Shown here one piece after another: positions 22,768-31,999 of a stretch of 64,000 nt of DNA. Location: assembly GCA_033557835.1 (NCBI GenBank), contig JAWQRO010000026.1, forward strand, positions 1-64,000, in the 5' to 3' direction. Positions within the stretch are counted from its first letter, which is position 1; each line of letters begins with the position of its first letter. Under the pieces are notes generated by a model, which saw only the letters and a list, made by a program, of their open reading frames with translations, did not search any database and was not told the origin of the DNA. This DNA comes from Helochares maculicollis (Eukaryota; Arthropoda; Insecta; Coleoptera; Hydrophilidae). The translations under genes and the position numbers were made by a program.

Positions 22768-25700
22768 TCAATTTTCTTTACCGACAATTTGATTTTGATT
22801 ATTTGGGTTCAGACTCTGTAGGAACTTTTCGTATTGCGCCAAAGGATTGGTGTTCATGTTCATCCAATTCTGGCGGTTTTGTATCTCGAATGTGCGGAAG
22901 ATCATGGCCTGCTGAATAGCGAGTTGGGTGGGATTCAGCGAGAGATTGGAATGCAGCCCTAAGCTCGAAGGGTTGATATTGAAGCTGGCCGTGAGCTGAG
23001 CAAGGTTTTGGATGTTGTATTTTTCCATCAGTTGATTGGTTAAGGCTTGCTGGCCACTTGGCTGGTTAGAATTGGTGCTTGAAGAGGAGGGGTTATTTTG
23101 GGCAAGCTGTCTTGGAGAATCAATGGTCGATTTGGATTGTTCTTTTCGGCTAGGACTGAATTTAGATGCTTCATCCCTTGGAGGCGCTTTAGAAGGCGAG
23201 TCGCTCGGTGATGGGTTAGCGGTTGGATTGGAGGAGCTACCGGATTGGGAAGGAGTGGAGGAAAAACTGGGAGACGTTATTGGAGATACCGCAGGAAATG
23301 ACGACGCCGAGTTAGAAAACCCAGCTTGAGAACTTGTGGAAGACCCTCTCGAGGAACCAGACGCTTTACAAGAAACATCTGTTTTCGCAGATGCTTTAGA
23401 GGAAAGAGATGCCCTTGAAGAGTGAGATGCTTTAGAAGTTGGAGACGCTTTAGAAGCAGTAAACCCTTTCGAAGATACAGACGCTTTTGCGGACGCTCTA
23501 GGTGAACCTCCTAAAGGTGATGCGTCGTTGGCGTTTGATGATGATGGGTTTGCTCGATACGCGTTTAAATTGGGGGATCCGTTTGGCTTGGGAGATATTC
23601 TGGGCGATAGCGCGGAAATCCTCGGCAACGCAGAAATCTTCGGGGAGGAATGCGTCGAATTGGGAGAGCTTGGGGTGGACACTTGCAGCCTGATCGGCTG
23701 GCTCAAATCAGCCGGTGAACTCATCCCTCGAAGGGCATTTGGAGGGCCTGGAGAGAGGGGAGAAGAAGCGTGGCGTTTAGGACTGGAGAACTTCTTCGTG
23801 GGAGAGTTCTGCAACGTATGGGGGCTCGCTTGACGAGGGCTCATTTGGCGTGGAGAAACCATCGGATGCAGAGATGAACCTAACGATTGGGGAGACCCCA
23901 ATTGGAACGGCCCTAATTGAGGGGAACCTAATTGTAAAGATGCCAACTGAGGATGGGCAGAACTCAACTGTGAAGAAGTCTCCAATTGACGAGGGGACTG
24001 GCGCGGAGAATTAGACTGTTTTGGCGAATGGAGCGATGATGCCGAAATTGTCAGCGGCGTGGTCACCTGTTTGGGAGATGCGAAAGGCGAATGTTTCGGG
24101 GACGCGCCTTGTGATCGCGACAAAGGCAGCGAGAGATTCGCGTTCAAGAGATTGACGAATGGATTCAAGACGGGTAGTACTTTGGAATTGACTTGCTTTT
24201 GCGCAAACAAGTCACGCTTTTGCTTTTGAGCGTCACCAGCTTGCGTTTGATCGTCATTTATGTGCTTTTGGGCATCGTTTAGTTGTTTTGACGCATCAGT
24301 ACAGAAGGCCTCCCCGAATGGCGTTTTCGGCATTTCCCCAGGACCTTGCGCAATTGACACGCTGTAATTCAACCCTAAGCTGGGGGAGTGTAGGTTCGTG
24401 ATCATCTGTTGGAAATGCACTTTAGAGTCCTGCGAGGAATTTTTGGATTCCTGATTGGCGTTCTGGGGCAGAATCATCTTCTGGGGTGGCCTGATGTTCC
24501 GCTGGTGGTTCAGCCTGGGAATAGCGATTTTGGCCGCCTTTTTGCTGTCTTCCAGCTGGGTTGGGAGGCCGTTGGGTGCTTTGGCTTGTTGCTCCAGTTT
24601 AGTTTTCTTGATCAAATCGGAAGCAATGTCGTTAAGCTTCCGCTTCGTTCCGTTCGGGGTCGGAACACCTTCGCCGGTGGTCAGATCCAGAGCGTCCTTC
24701 TGAGGTTTCTTTTCGAGGGTACCCGCTTTCCCAGCGCTTTGGAATTTGACACTAAAATCCGGCTTCTTGATGGCTTCTTCGAACATCTTCTGGAAGGTCT
24801 GCGGTGATCTAGGATTGAGTTTCACCAGGCAATCTTTTATTTGCATCGTAGGCATCACTTTGCATGGTATGTGAGGGATCTTGGAACCATGAGAGGTTGA
24901 TTTCGTTCCACTTTGAGTTTTATTGGTCTCCGTGTGTCCTTTGTTTGGCTCTTTACTAGAGTCTTGCGAGGCTTTGCCCAAGTCTTGTTGCGTTTTAGCA
25001 AATTCCTTGGCAGATTCTTGGTGAATCTTACCAGATTCTTGATTAGAGTCACGATGGTCTTTGCTGGATTCCATCTGTTTTCTATTAGGCTCTTGGAACC
25101 CTCTGCAAGGCTCTTGGTGATCATTCGTAGCGTCAAGGTGAGGTTTGCTCCCTTCTGATTTGCAATCTTCATTTCCGGAAACCCCAGCAGCGGAGTTTGA
25201 TTCAATTTTCGGTGAAGCTGTGCATTCTGGCGACGAGATACGGGTGATTTCCAAGTCGCTCAGCCTCTCCAACGGTTTGTAAATAGCCGCTTTCGGTTCA
25301 ATAAGCTGCGACTCTTCGGATTTTCCTTTAGGAGTAGGCGAGCAATCTGGTAACTTAACGATTTCGATGTAGTTCTGCACCGGTTTGATGGACGCTGGGC
25401 TATTGCCGTCCGCGCCGTCCCCTGAGTGCTCCTTTAGGGTAATTGACAACGATGAAGGGATGTTAATCTTACAGCTGCCGAATATACTTTGGAGGTCGTT
25501 GCTCGTAGGGACTTTCGGGCAGTTCTCCAGCTTAGATTTGAAAAGAGCTGCCGCACTTTTTAGGTCACCCGAGTTAAGTTTCGGTCTTCCGTAGGTCTTA
25601 ATATCACAATCACTGGACTTCACGTCACTTGGTCCAAAACTAAAGTCACTAGCATTGAACTTAAAATCGCCAACGCTGGCTTTCACATCTCCCCCAGAAG

Positions 25701-27675
25701 CCTTAAAATCACCCGCAGAAGATTTAGAATCACCTCCGGCACCTTTAAAATTATCACCATTCAATTTAGAATCACCACCATTGGTTTTAAAATCCCCACT
25801 ATTGGCTTTTAAGTCTCCACTGTTGGCTTTTAATGCCCCACCTTTGGTTTTTAACTCTTTACTGTCGGCTTTTAAATCTCCACCATTGGCTTTCACGTCA
25901 CCGCTTTTGGTTTTTGAGTCTCCACTATTGATTTTTAAGTCTCCACTATTGACTTTCAAGTCCCCACTATTGACTTTTAAGTCCCCACTATTGGTTTTTA
26001 AGTCTTCACTATTGGTTTTAAAGTTACCACTGTTGGCTTTAGAGGCACTGGTATTTGACTTGACCGAACTAGCTTTGGATTTAGCATCACTTTGGGCCTT
26101 CGATTTGGCACTACAGGCCCTAGACCTAGTATCACTAGCACTTGGTTTACCCCCAGCGTCTACCCCATTTGCTTTAACATCGCCCGCACTTCCAGCGATG
26201 GGTTTGATGGTCAAATTCGCCTTCCTCGACGTTTTAGGTTCTTTCACTTTAGCCCTTTTTGCCGGGGGTTTTTCAGGCGATGCTTGCTTCCTTTTCTTGG
26301 GCGAACTTCTTGAGCTTCGTGAGTTGCTCGTGAATCCACCTGGTCCCATACCAGATCCAGATGTTTGTGAGCTGTTGTCCCCTTGACTTGATTTCGGCGA
26401 AATAGCACCATCCAATTTTTGGTAACCACTCCCAATGGTTTCAGAACTACCTAATGGATCGGTTCTGCTAGGCGTGAGTTCCACAAGGCGGAGGAAATTT
26501 TTCTTCTCTTCATTGAGGACCATTGTGTCTTGGTTCGAGGAAGACGCTTGCTTATCTTCTCCAATTTTACTCAGGGGGTCCGAAGTATCATCAAGTTCCA
26601 TCCTGGCGTCGTTCGAGTTGTTTGTAGGCGTGTACTTCTTGACGGTTTGCTTGATAATGTTTAGGCCAATAGGTTGGCCGTTTTTGTTCGACACCTTCTG
26701 AATTTTGGTGATGATTTCCACGTTGTTGCTCCTGTTCAGCGTTATGTTCGTGTAGACGGGCGTCTTCGACCCGTGCATGTTGTTCTGGATTTTATTTTTG
26801 ATCTCGTCCGTTATCTTCTCCGTGTTTATCAAATCACTTCTATCGTCAAGCTTCTCGATGAGTTGACTAGGCAGCTCTGCCTTTTTATCCAATTTAGACA
26901 AAACATCTTTCGAAACTTCTAATTTGCTTGAATTTGTCTCTGCTGCTTTTGATAACGCGGTTGCTCTTGCAAGGTCCGACTTCTGAGAGCCCGATTTTAT
27001 TGGTCCCGACTTTACATTTCCTTGTTTTAGTGACCCTGCTTTTAGAGATTCCTGCTTTAGAGATTCTTGTTTTAGAGATCCCTGTTTTAGAGATCCTTGT
27101 TTCAGAGGCCCTTGTTTTAGGTGTCCTGATTTCAGAGAGCCTGATTTCAAAGCTTCCGCTTTGAACGTTTCGGAATCATATTTTAGGGTTTCTGTTGATT
27201 GGGATTCTGTCGACTTTGGCACCGCTTGGTCCTTTGATTGGCCGTTAGATTGGTCCCCTCTGATATGTTTTCGTCGCGCTTCCGTGGTTTCATCAGAATC
27301 CTTTGAATCCGCGTCCGGCGTTTTGTCTGCGTCCGATTTGTTCAGTTCTTTTCTGTCTTCGGCTTTGGATGGGTTTGTTTTGTTCTCAGGTACTTTGAAG
27401 TTAGTGTCATCCGAAGAACATGAAGATTTCCTTCCGGTTTTTTGACTACGAGATAGTCTCTTCTCGCCGCTGTTGCGTGGCGCCCTTTGGGGCTTCTGAA
27501 CGGGGACGATCGGCTTGGCTATCGATAGGAAGTTGAAGGTGTCTTCCACCATGTTTTTGTCGATGATGCGGAAGAAAAACTTCATGGGTTCGTTCCTCTT
27601 CCACGAGTAGATGTACGCGATGTCGATGAGGGTGTGATGGTCAGGTAGAGGCACTCGTTTGTATAAAATGTCGAT
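22768..27675 (-). CDS. Psc: Posterior sex combs (PCGF), terminal exon
   Basis: This exon encodes the last 1,635 residues of a Polycomb-group PCGF protein, a subunit of PRC1 that represses Hox and other genes in the nucleus. It starts at 27675, after the acceptor TTTTCATTGCAG, in phase 0. Residues 1-37 (IDILYKRVPLPDHH, TLIDIAYIYSWKRNEPMKFF) complete the RAWUL domain, which binds PHC/Ph. The rest is a huge disordered tail rich in Ser, Lys, Pro and Gln. Two islands match insect Psc: CKINIPSSLSITL (about 25445-25485) and VQNYIEIVKLPD (about 25345-25380). KRKLNDIASDLIKKT (near 24610-24655) and a C-terminal AQYEKFLQSL are also non-repetitive. In the fly, the corresponding tail compacts nucleosomes. 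Tandem peptide repeats of 7, 5 and 6 residues expand it. The frame is fully open to TGA at 22768-22770. Confidence 0.93.
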   Translation of the reverse strand: MDILYKRVPLPDHHTLIDIAYIYSWKRNEPMKFFFRIIDKNMVEDTFNFLSIAKPIVPVQKPQRAPRNSGEKRLSRSQKTGRKSSCSSDDTNFKVPENKTNPSKAEDRKELNKSDADKTPDADSKDSDETTEARRKHIRGDQSNGQSKDQAVPKSTESQSTETLKYDSETFKAEALKSGSLKSGHLKQGPLKQGSLKQGSLKQESLKQESLKAGSLKQGNVKSGPIKSGSQKSDLARATALSKAAETNSSKLEVSKDVLSKLDKKAELPSQLIEKLDDRSDLINTEKITDEIKNKIQNNMHGSKTPVYTNITLNRSNNVEIITKIQKVSNKNGQPIGLNIIKQTVKKYTPTNNSNDARMELDDTSDPLSKIGEDKQASSSNQDTMVLNEEKKNFLRLVELTPSRTDPLGSSETIGSGYQKLDGAISPKSSQGDNSSQTSGSGMGPGGFTSNSRSSRSSPKKRKQASPEKPPAKRAKVKEPKTSRKANLTIKPIAGSAGDVKANGVDAGGKPSASDTRSRACSAKSKAQSDAKSKASSVKSNTSASKANSGNFKTNSEDLKTNSGDLKVNSGDLKVNSGDLKINSGDSKTKSGDVKANGGDLKADSKELKTKGGALKANSGDLKANSGDFKTNGGDSKLNGDNFKGAGGDSKSSAGDFKASGGDVKASVGDFKFNASDFSFGPSDVKSSDCDIKTYGRPKLNSGDLKSAAALFKSKLENCPKVPTSNDLQSIFGSCKINIPSSLSITLKEHSGDGADGNSPASIKPVQNYIEIVKLPDCSPTPKGKSEESQLIEPKAAIYKPLERLSDLEITRISSPECTASPKIESNSAAGVSGNEDCKSEGSKPHLDATNDHQEPCRGFQEPNRKQMESSKDHRDSNQESGKIHQESAKEFAKTQQDLGKASQDSSKEPNKGHTETNKTQSGTKSTSHGSKIPHIPCKVMPTMQIKDCLVKLNPRSPQTFQKMFEEAIKKPDFSVKFQSAGKAGTLEKKPQKDALDLTTGEGVPTPNGTKRKLNDIASDLIKKTKLEQQAKAPNGLPTQLEDSKKAAKIAIPRLNHQRNIRPPQKMILPQNANQESKNSSQDSKVHFQQMITNLHSPSLGLNYSVSIAQGPGEMPKTPFGEAFCTDASKQLNDAQKHINDDQTQAGDAQKQKRDLFAQKQVNSKVLPVLNPFVNLLNANLSLPLSRSQGASPKHSPFASPKQVTTPLTISASSLHSPKQSNSPRQSPRQLETSSQLSSAHPQLASLQLGSPQLGPFQLGSPQSLGSSLHPMVSPRQMSPRQASPHTLQNSPTKKFSSPKRHASSPLSPGPPNALRGMSSPADLSQPIRLQVSTPSSPNSTHSSPKISALPRISALSPRISPKPNGSPNLNAYRANPSSSNANDASPLGGSPRASAKASVSSKGFTASKASPTSKASHSSRASLSSKASAKTDVSCKASGSSRGSSTSSQAGFSNSASSFPAVSPITSPSFSSTPSQSGSSSNPTANPSPSDSPSKAPPRDEASKFSPSRKEQSKSTIDSPRQLAQNNPSSSSTNSNQPSGQQALTNQLMEKYNIQNLAQLTASFNINPSSLGLHSNLSLNPTQLAIQQAMIFRTFEIQNRQNWMNMNTNPLAQYEKFLQSLNPNNQNQIVGKEN
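23345..23510 (-). repeat. Degenerate 18-bp repeat coding SSKAS hexads in Psc
   Basis: Successive units read SSKGFT, ASKASP, TSKASH, SSRASL, SSKASA. Basic and Ser-rich. A further low-complexity block with a QLGSP motif lies at about 23870-24000. Confidence 0.75.
25625..26045 (-). repeat. 21-bp tandem repeat coding a Psc heptapeptide
   Basis: About 20 units of 21 bp encode the heptad [S/G]GDLK.N, for example SGDLKVN, SGDLKIN, GGDVKAS. Units diverge towards both ends. Each unit carries one Asp and one Lys, so the block is nearly neutral in charge. Confidence 0.9.
26980..27155 (-). repeat. 15-bp tandem repeat coding a Psc pentapeptide
   Basis: About 11 units of 15 bp encode the pentad SLKQG and variants (SLKSG, HLKQG, PLKQG, SLKQE). 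It has one Lys per unit and few acids, so the block is basic. Confidence 0.88.
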
Positions 27676-27751
27676 CTGCAATGAAAATAGGCAATTGGTA
27701 TGCAAATTGGACAAGTTAATTTAAGAATCAAGCTTGGCATAACATGTATTA

Positions 27752-29001
27752 GGGGGGCCAGAAAGAAATGTCGTTTCTGCGCATGTCGATATTTGTCATT
27801 TGGTAGCTCATTAAGTACTTCGAAGGCGTGTCAAAGAGACATTGAGATTATTGTATCATATTTGCTTCTGAATAATTCAGTATTAGACTTTTTTTGCAAT
27901 TTGGGGTGAAATGGCCAGCCAAATACCAGAAGAGCATATCCAGCATTGTATGCTTTTTGAGTTTCGCAAGGATAATACCGCAACTACTGCGACTAAATAC
28001 ATTTGCGATGTTTATCCAAGCGCATTGGACGTTCGGAAATGCCAAAGATGGTTCTCAAAATTCAGATCAGGCAATTTTGATCTCTCGGACGCCCATCGAT
28101 CAGGAAGACCAACAACATTAGATCACGAGGTGCTAAGGGCAAAAGTGGAAGCAAAGCCATGCCTAACAATTGAGGAACTTTTAAACAGCCTTAACAAACC
28201 TTGGTCAACCATTCAAGAACATTTGCCGTAGATTGGAAAAATAAGCAGAACTGGTATTTGGGTCCCCCATAATCTATCCGAACAGAATAAAGCCAACCGG
28301 TCCATCACGTGCAATGTACTGCTTCAACGGCATCGTACAGATCCGTTTTTTGATCGCTTGATCACTGGAGACAGAAAATGGGTACGACAATCCGAAACGC
28401 AAAATGCAGCGGCTCTACCGAAATGAATTACCACGAACTACTGCAAAGCCGGGTTTACACCCCGAAAAGGCACTTCTGTGTGTTTGGTGGAGTACACGCG
28501 AAGTTGTTCACTTTGAAGTGTTAAAACCTGGACAAACTGTTAATGAAGATGTCTATTGTGAACAATTGGAACGAATAAACCGGTCTTTGATTGAAAAGTA
28601 TCCAGCAATTGTCAACAGAAAAGGAGTTATTCTGCAACATGACAATGCAAGACTGCACTGTGCAAAACCTTAGACAAAATTTGCGAATTGGGGTGAGAGG
28701 AACTGCCTCACCCACCATACTCGCCCGATAGTGCACCCTCGGATTACCATTTATTCCAATCACTGCAACATTGTCTTAGTGGCAAAAAAATTGAAAATTT
28801 TGATAATGTCCAAAATGCTATCTTGACATATTTTACAGAAAAACCGATTGATTTTTACCGCTCCGGCATCAAATATTTGTATACTAGACGGCAAAAGGTT
28901 GTTGATATCGAAGGTGAATAGATTGTTGATTAGAAATAAAAACTTGTTAAAAATGTAATCGTGTGAATTTAACTTAAGAAAACATTACTTTCCGGTCCCC
29001 C
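27752..29001 (+). mobile_element. mariner (DD34D), family A copy 2, in Psc intron
   Basis: Same family as 3527-4790. TA at 27750-27751 and 29002-29003. It lies in the Psc intron (27676-30205), antisense to the gene, with its left end only 75 bp from the 3' splice site. The right flank (29004-29079) matches the LINE that flanks copy 1. Confidence 0.88.
27911..28920 (+). pseudogene. mariner transposase, broken
   Basis: The frame opens MASQIPEEHIQHCMLFEFRK and stays open to a stop at 28229-28231 after TIQEHLP. Downstream, a 5-bp deletion near 28380 damages the first catalytic block (GDRKW in place of GDEKW). The frame reopens at 28404-28673 with LLCVWWSTREVVHFEVLK and ILQHDNARLHCAKP, then a stop. 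The third motif PPYSPDSAPSDYHLF follows in another frame. More decayed than copy 1 in the catalytic half, but its N-terminal region is intact where copy 1 has two stops. Confidence 0.85.
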
Positions 29002-29704
29002 TAATATGTACATCACAGTTTGTTTGATTTGTTAATAAAATCGATGTATAGACCGTATAGAACAGAGGTGCAAGCACGGACTATCATTTGGTCCTCGTGC
29101 GGAAAATAACACAATTTTGAGCCTAGTAAGGGCAATCGAAGTGTTGCTTAATGTTTTGTCGTGGTTTGTACTTGCATCACCTCCACCTATTAAATGGTAA
29201 AAGGTTGTTGATATCGAAGGTGAATATATTGTTGATTAGAAATAAAAACTTGTTAACCATGTAGTCGTGTGAATTGAACTTAAGAAAACGACATTACTTT
29301 TCGGTCCCCCTAATACATAATGTGTTGCGTATCGACAGTTGGTGTTTTGCATATTTTTCAATTTTGATTTTATTATTGGGTTGGTACGCAGCAAATCTGG
29401 CCTTATTGAGAGTATCATTTTGGTCCTCGTGTGAACAATAGCATAATTTTGGTCCCCGTGCGGCTAAGAGTATCATTTTGGTCCTCGTGCGGAAAATAGC
29501 ACAATTTTGAGTCTCGTAAGGGCAATCGAAGTGTTGCTTAATGTTTTGCTGTGGTTTATACTTGCATCACATCCACCAATTTGATGACAAAAGGTTGTTG
29601 ATAACTAAGGTGAATATATTGTTGATTAGAAATAAAATCTTGTTAAAAATGTAGTCGTGTGAATTTAACTTCAGAAAACGACATTACTTTCCGGTCCCCC
29701 TAAC
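29002..29704 (+). repeat. Tandem array of mariner 3' ends and spacers
   Basis: After the mariner come two further copies of its last ~120 bp, ending in the same terminal repeat (29191-29312 and 29581-29703). Each is preceded by a related spacer containing GGTCCTCGTGCGGAAAATA and GGGCAATCGAAGTGTTGCTT (29080-29190 and 29411-29580). Within the second spacer a ~55-bp unit (GTATCATTTTGGTCCTCGTG) is itself repeated at 29414 and 29466. Confidence 0.85.
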
Positions 29705-30205
29705 TACCTTATTTGAAAATTTTGTAAGAGACGAGCCAATTCTTGATAAAGTTAGCAATAATTGCAGCTCGTTCTAGCATGTTCTTCTACTGCTTTTTGA
29801 GAAGCAGTTTCATAGAATTCTCATTATCATCTAAATGTTACTGAAGAATATCAAATCCAGATTATATAATTTGCGTTGGAGGTGTCAAGTTTAACTAATT
29901 TTGGATAGCAAAGATTTCTATTAGACCCTAAATAAATACAAGGTACTCATTCCAGATCTGTTTTTTAGGGGAAATATGTTGAGTGCGATAGGAAGAATCG
30001 ATACAAAGAAAATGCATTTGGTGAGTTAATAGTTATCGATTGATATCCGTGTCACAGAAAGTGAAAAAAGCAGTCTTGTTCTTCAGACAAGAAATTATCT
30101 TATAAGGGTTAGGGTTGTATTGCAGTTCTTGTGCCCCTAATTCAACATCCCTCGTGGCAACTTTATTTACGACCAGTTTTAACGCATTAATCACCTCAAA
30201 CTTAC

Positions 30206-30425
30206 GTGAAATTTAGCAGTGTCAACATTGTATTTGTTCCGGACGAACTTTTTCAGAACTTCTATGCGGCACATTCCTGGGCATTGTAGAAATCTCTTCA
30301 GAGATGGATCTTTTTCGTTGTGGGGAGGTAAACTACCGTTCTTGTTGCTGCTGTTGTACGGAGTGTCCACGCTGTTTTTCCCCGAAGTTGGGGTAAGGAT
30401 GCCGCGGGGGTTAGAGGCTTCATCG
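30206..30425 (-). CDS. Psc: Posterior sex combs (PCGF), RAWUL exon
   Basis: A 220-bp internal exon. The acceptor is TTGTTGTTACAG before 30425 and the donor is CAC|GTAAGT at 30206/30205. It enters in phase 2 (its first base completes a Ser codon) and leaves in phase 0. It encodes 73 residues: a Ser/Asn/Gly-rich linker, then LKRFLQCPGMCRIEVLKKFV and RNKYNVDTAKFH, the first half of the RAWUL ubiquitin-like fold. Joined to the next exon it gives an unbroken RAWUL domain, as in Bmi1/Mel-18 and fly Psc. The CPGMCR stretch is closest to insect Psc/Su(z)2. The upstream exon, expected to carry the RING finger, was not found in the window. Confidence 0.92.
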
Positions 30426-31319
30426 CTGTAACAACAAAAGAAAACGAAACTCTTAGTCAAATTATTAATGCTCCACATCTACGATAAACGGAAAAATTTA
30501 AGACTATAATAGAAATGTATTTTCGTCCTATTATTTTACTTAACCGGGTCCCTGGTGCGGAGAGACAAATGTTTTAGGGGGCTAGTGAATAGTCAATACC
30601 TATGTTTTTACTTGCGGTGGGCAAAATGCGAGCTGAGGAGTTATTTCCACATGCATAAGCTTAGCTGGAAACTTTCTCAATAGAATTGCGTCTAATTCGC
30701 CTATAATTTCAAAAGCGGAAGTTTTGTGGTGCTAACAATGAAACGGCGCAGCATTATCAAGGTATGCCTTGAATGTACACGTATCAGCACCGATTCTGAG
30801 GTTCTGATACCACATAGAATGTGCTACTGTGTTTTATTAGGTGAGCCAGTCTACAATCGCGTCACGTCTCCGAAGTCGAAACAAGAGAGGTTGGTTGGTA
30901 TCGGAGTGTAGGCTTACCTTCATTAGGAGAGCGCAGTGATAAATGCACAGTGGGTTGAAACCGACGGTATTGTTCTCAGGAGGCCTTGCATGAAGGCAGG
31001 ATGAAGCAAATGGGTAAACAATGGCATAAGCACTCCATATTGTTCATTGCCATTGCTGCTGATTATGATTGTGAGCCCTTAAAGTCTTTCCGGCGCTTGT
31101 AAGTTCTAGACGTATGAAATTGTTTGGCCGGACTAATGTCAATAGGGTTGATTAACTATTATCAGTTGGTCGCAGCGTCGCTTGCGTAAATTTACATTAC
31201 TTGCGGTCACGTACCTATTGACTAATAGATCTATGATTGCTTCCGCTACCGTTAGTTACATTTCTCATTAACTAATTTCCACCTTACCGTTTTACTATTC
31301 GAAGAATTGACGGATGTTG
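30426..31319. other. Psc upstream intron, no exon seen
   Basis: No Cys-rich RING exon was found on the minus strand. A 62-codon plus-strand frame at 30726-30911 (…SIIKVCLECTRISTDS…) is unassigned. Confidence 0.5.
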
Positions 31320-31510
31320 ACGTTTCAAGTGACCCCTGAATCCATTTTGATTTTTTTTGGCATGTCTGTGTGTGAGTGTGTGTATGTATACACGATAACG
31401 GTCAGACCGTTTGAGGCTGAGCGATGAATAGAGCTATCAAGTTGAAAGTTCGCGCACGTCTTAAGTGCCACGTAACAATGATAAGCACAACTTTTCAACA
31501 AGATCAAAGC
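31320..31510 (-). repeat. Dispersed repeat R2 fragment, inverted
   Basis: Contains ACAGACATGCCAAAAA and AAAATGGATTCAGGGG in complement, the same block seen in the plus sense at 33225-33300. TE family not named. Confidence 0.6.
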
Positions 31511-31999
31511 TCCGGAAGTACTGTTTTGTAATTTAGATAGTTATTGATTTTCCCGTAAGTGCCTGGGGCTATGGAGCGATGTTTCGTATGCACGATGGTG
31601 CAAGTTTCGTTTCGATATTCTCACGAGGAGAGGAGTTGAGGCCGTCGGAAGTCGCGGGATAACGAATGCATATTTTTGCGATGCCATTTAAGTTTTTCTT
31701 GTCATTCTAACAATACTATACTTGTTGAGACTGCTGCAATAGGCGCTGAGTTAACACACCTCAATTTCAAAGTGCGTACATTTTTGTTTGAAAATTTACG
31801 GTTTTTCTTCGCGCGATTCTTATGAGACAGTTTTAAAATCCTCTCTCCCCTGATTTATGTGGCGAGTGTAGATGATTATATATACTGTTTTATTTTGATC
31901 AGGGATCAGCAACGCCTCCACGGATTGCCTTCATATCCCTTGGGTTTCTTCGTTTCGTGTATTGATTCAGATTTTCGAAGAATTTAAATTGGTTCAACA

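Noticed and set aside
25655..26386. 243-codon plus-strand frame rich in LKSP and FKSP
   Set aside because: It is the antisense of the Psc heptad array. A 21-bp repeat leaves alternative frames open, and there is no independent evidence for it.
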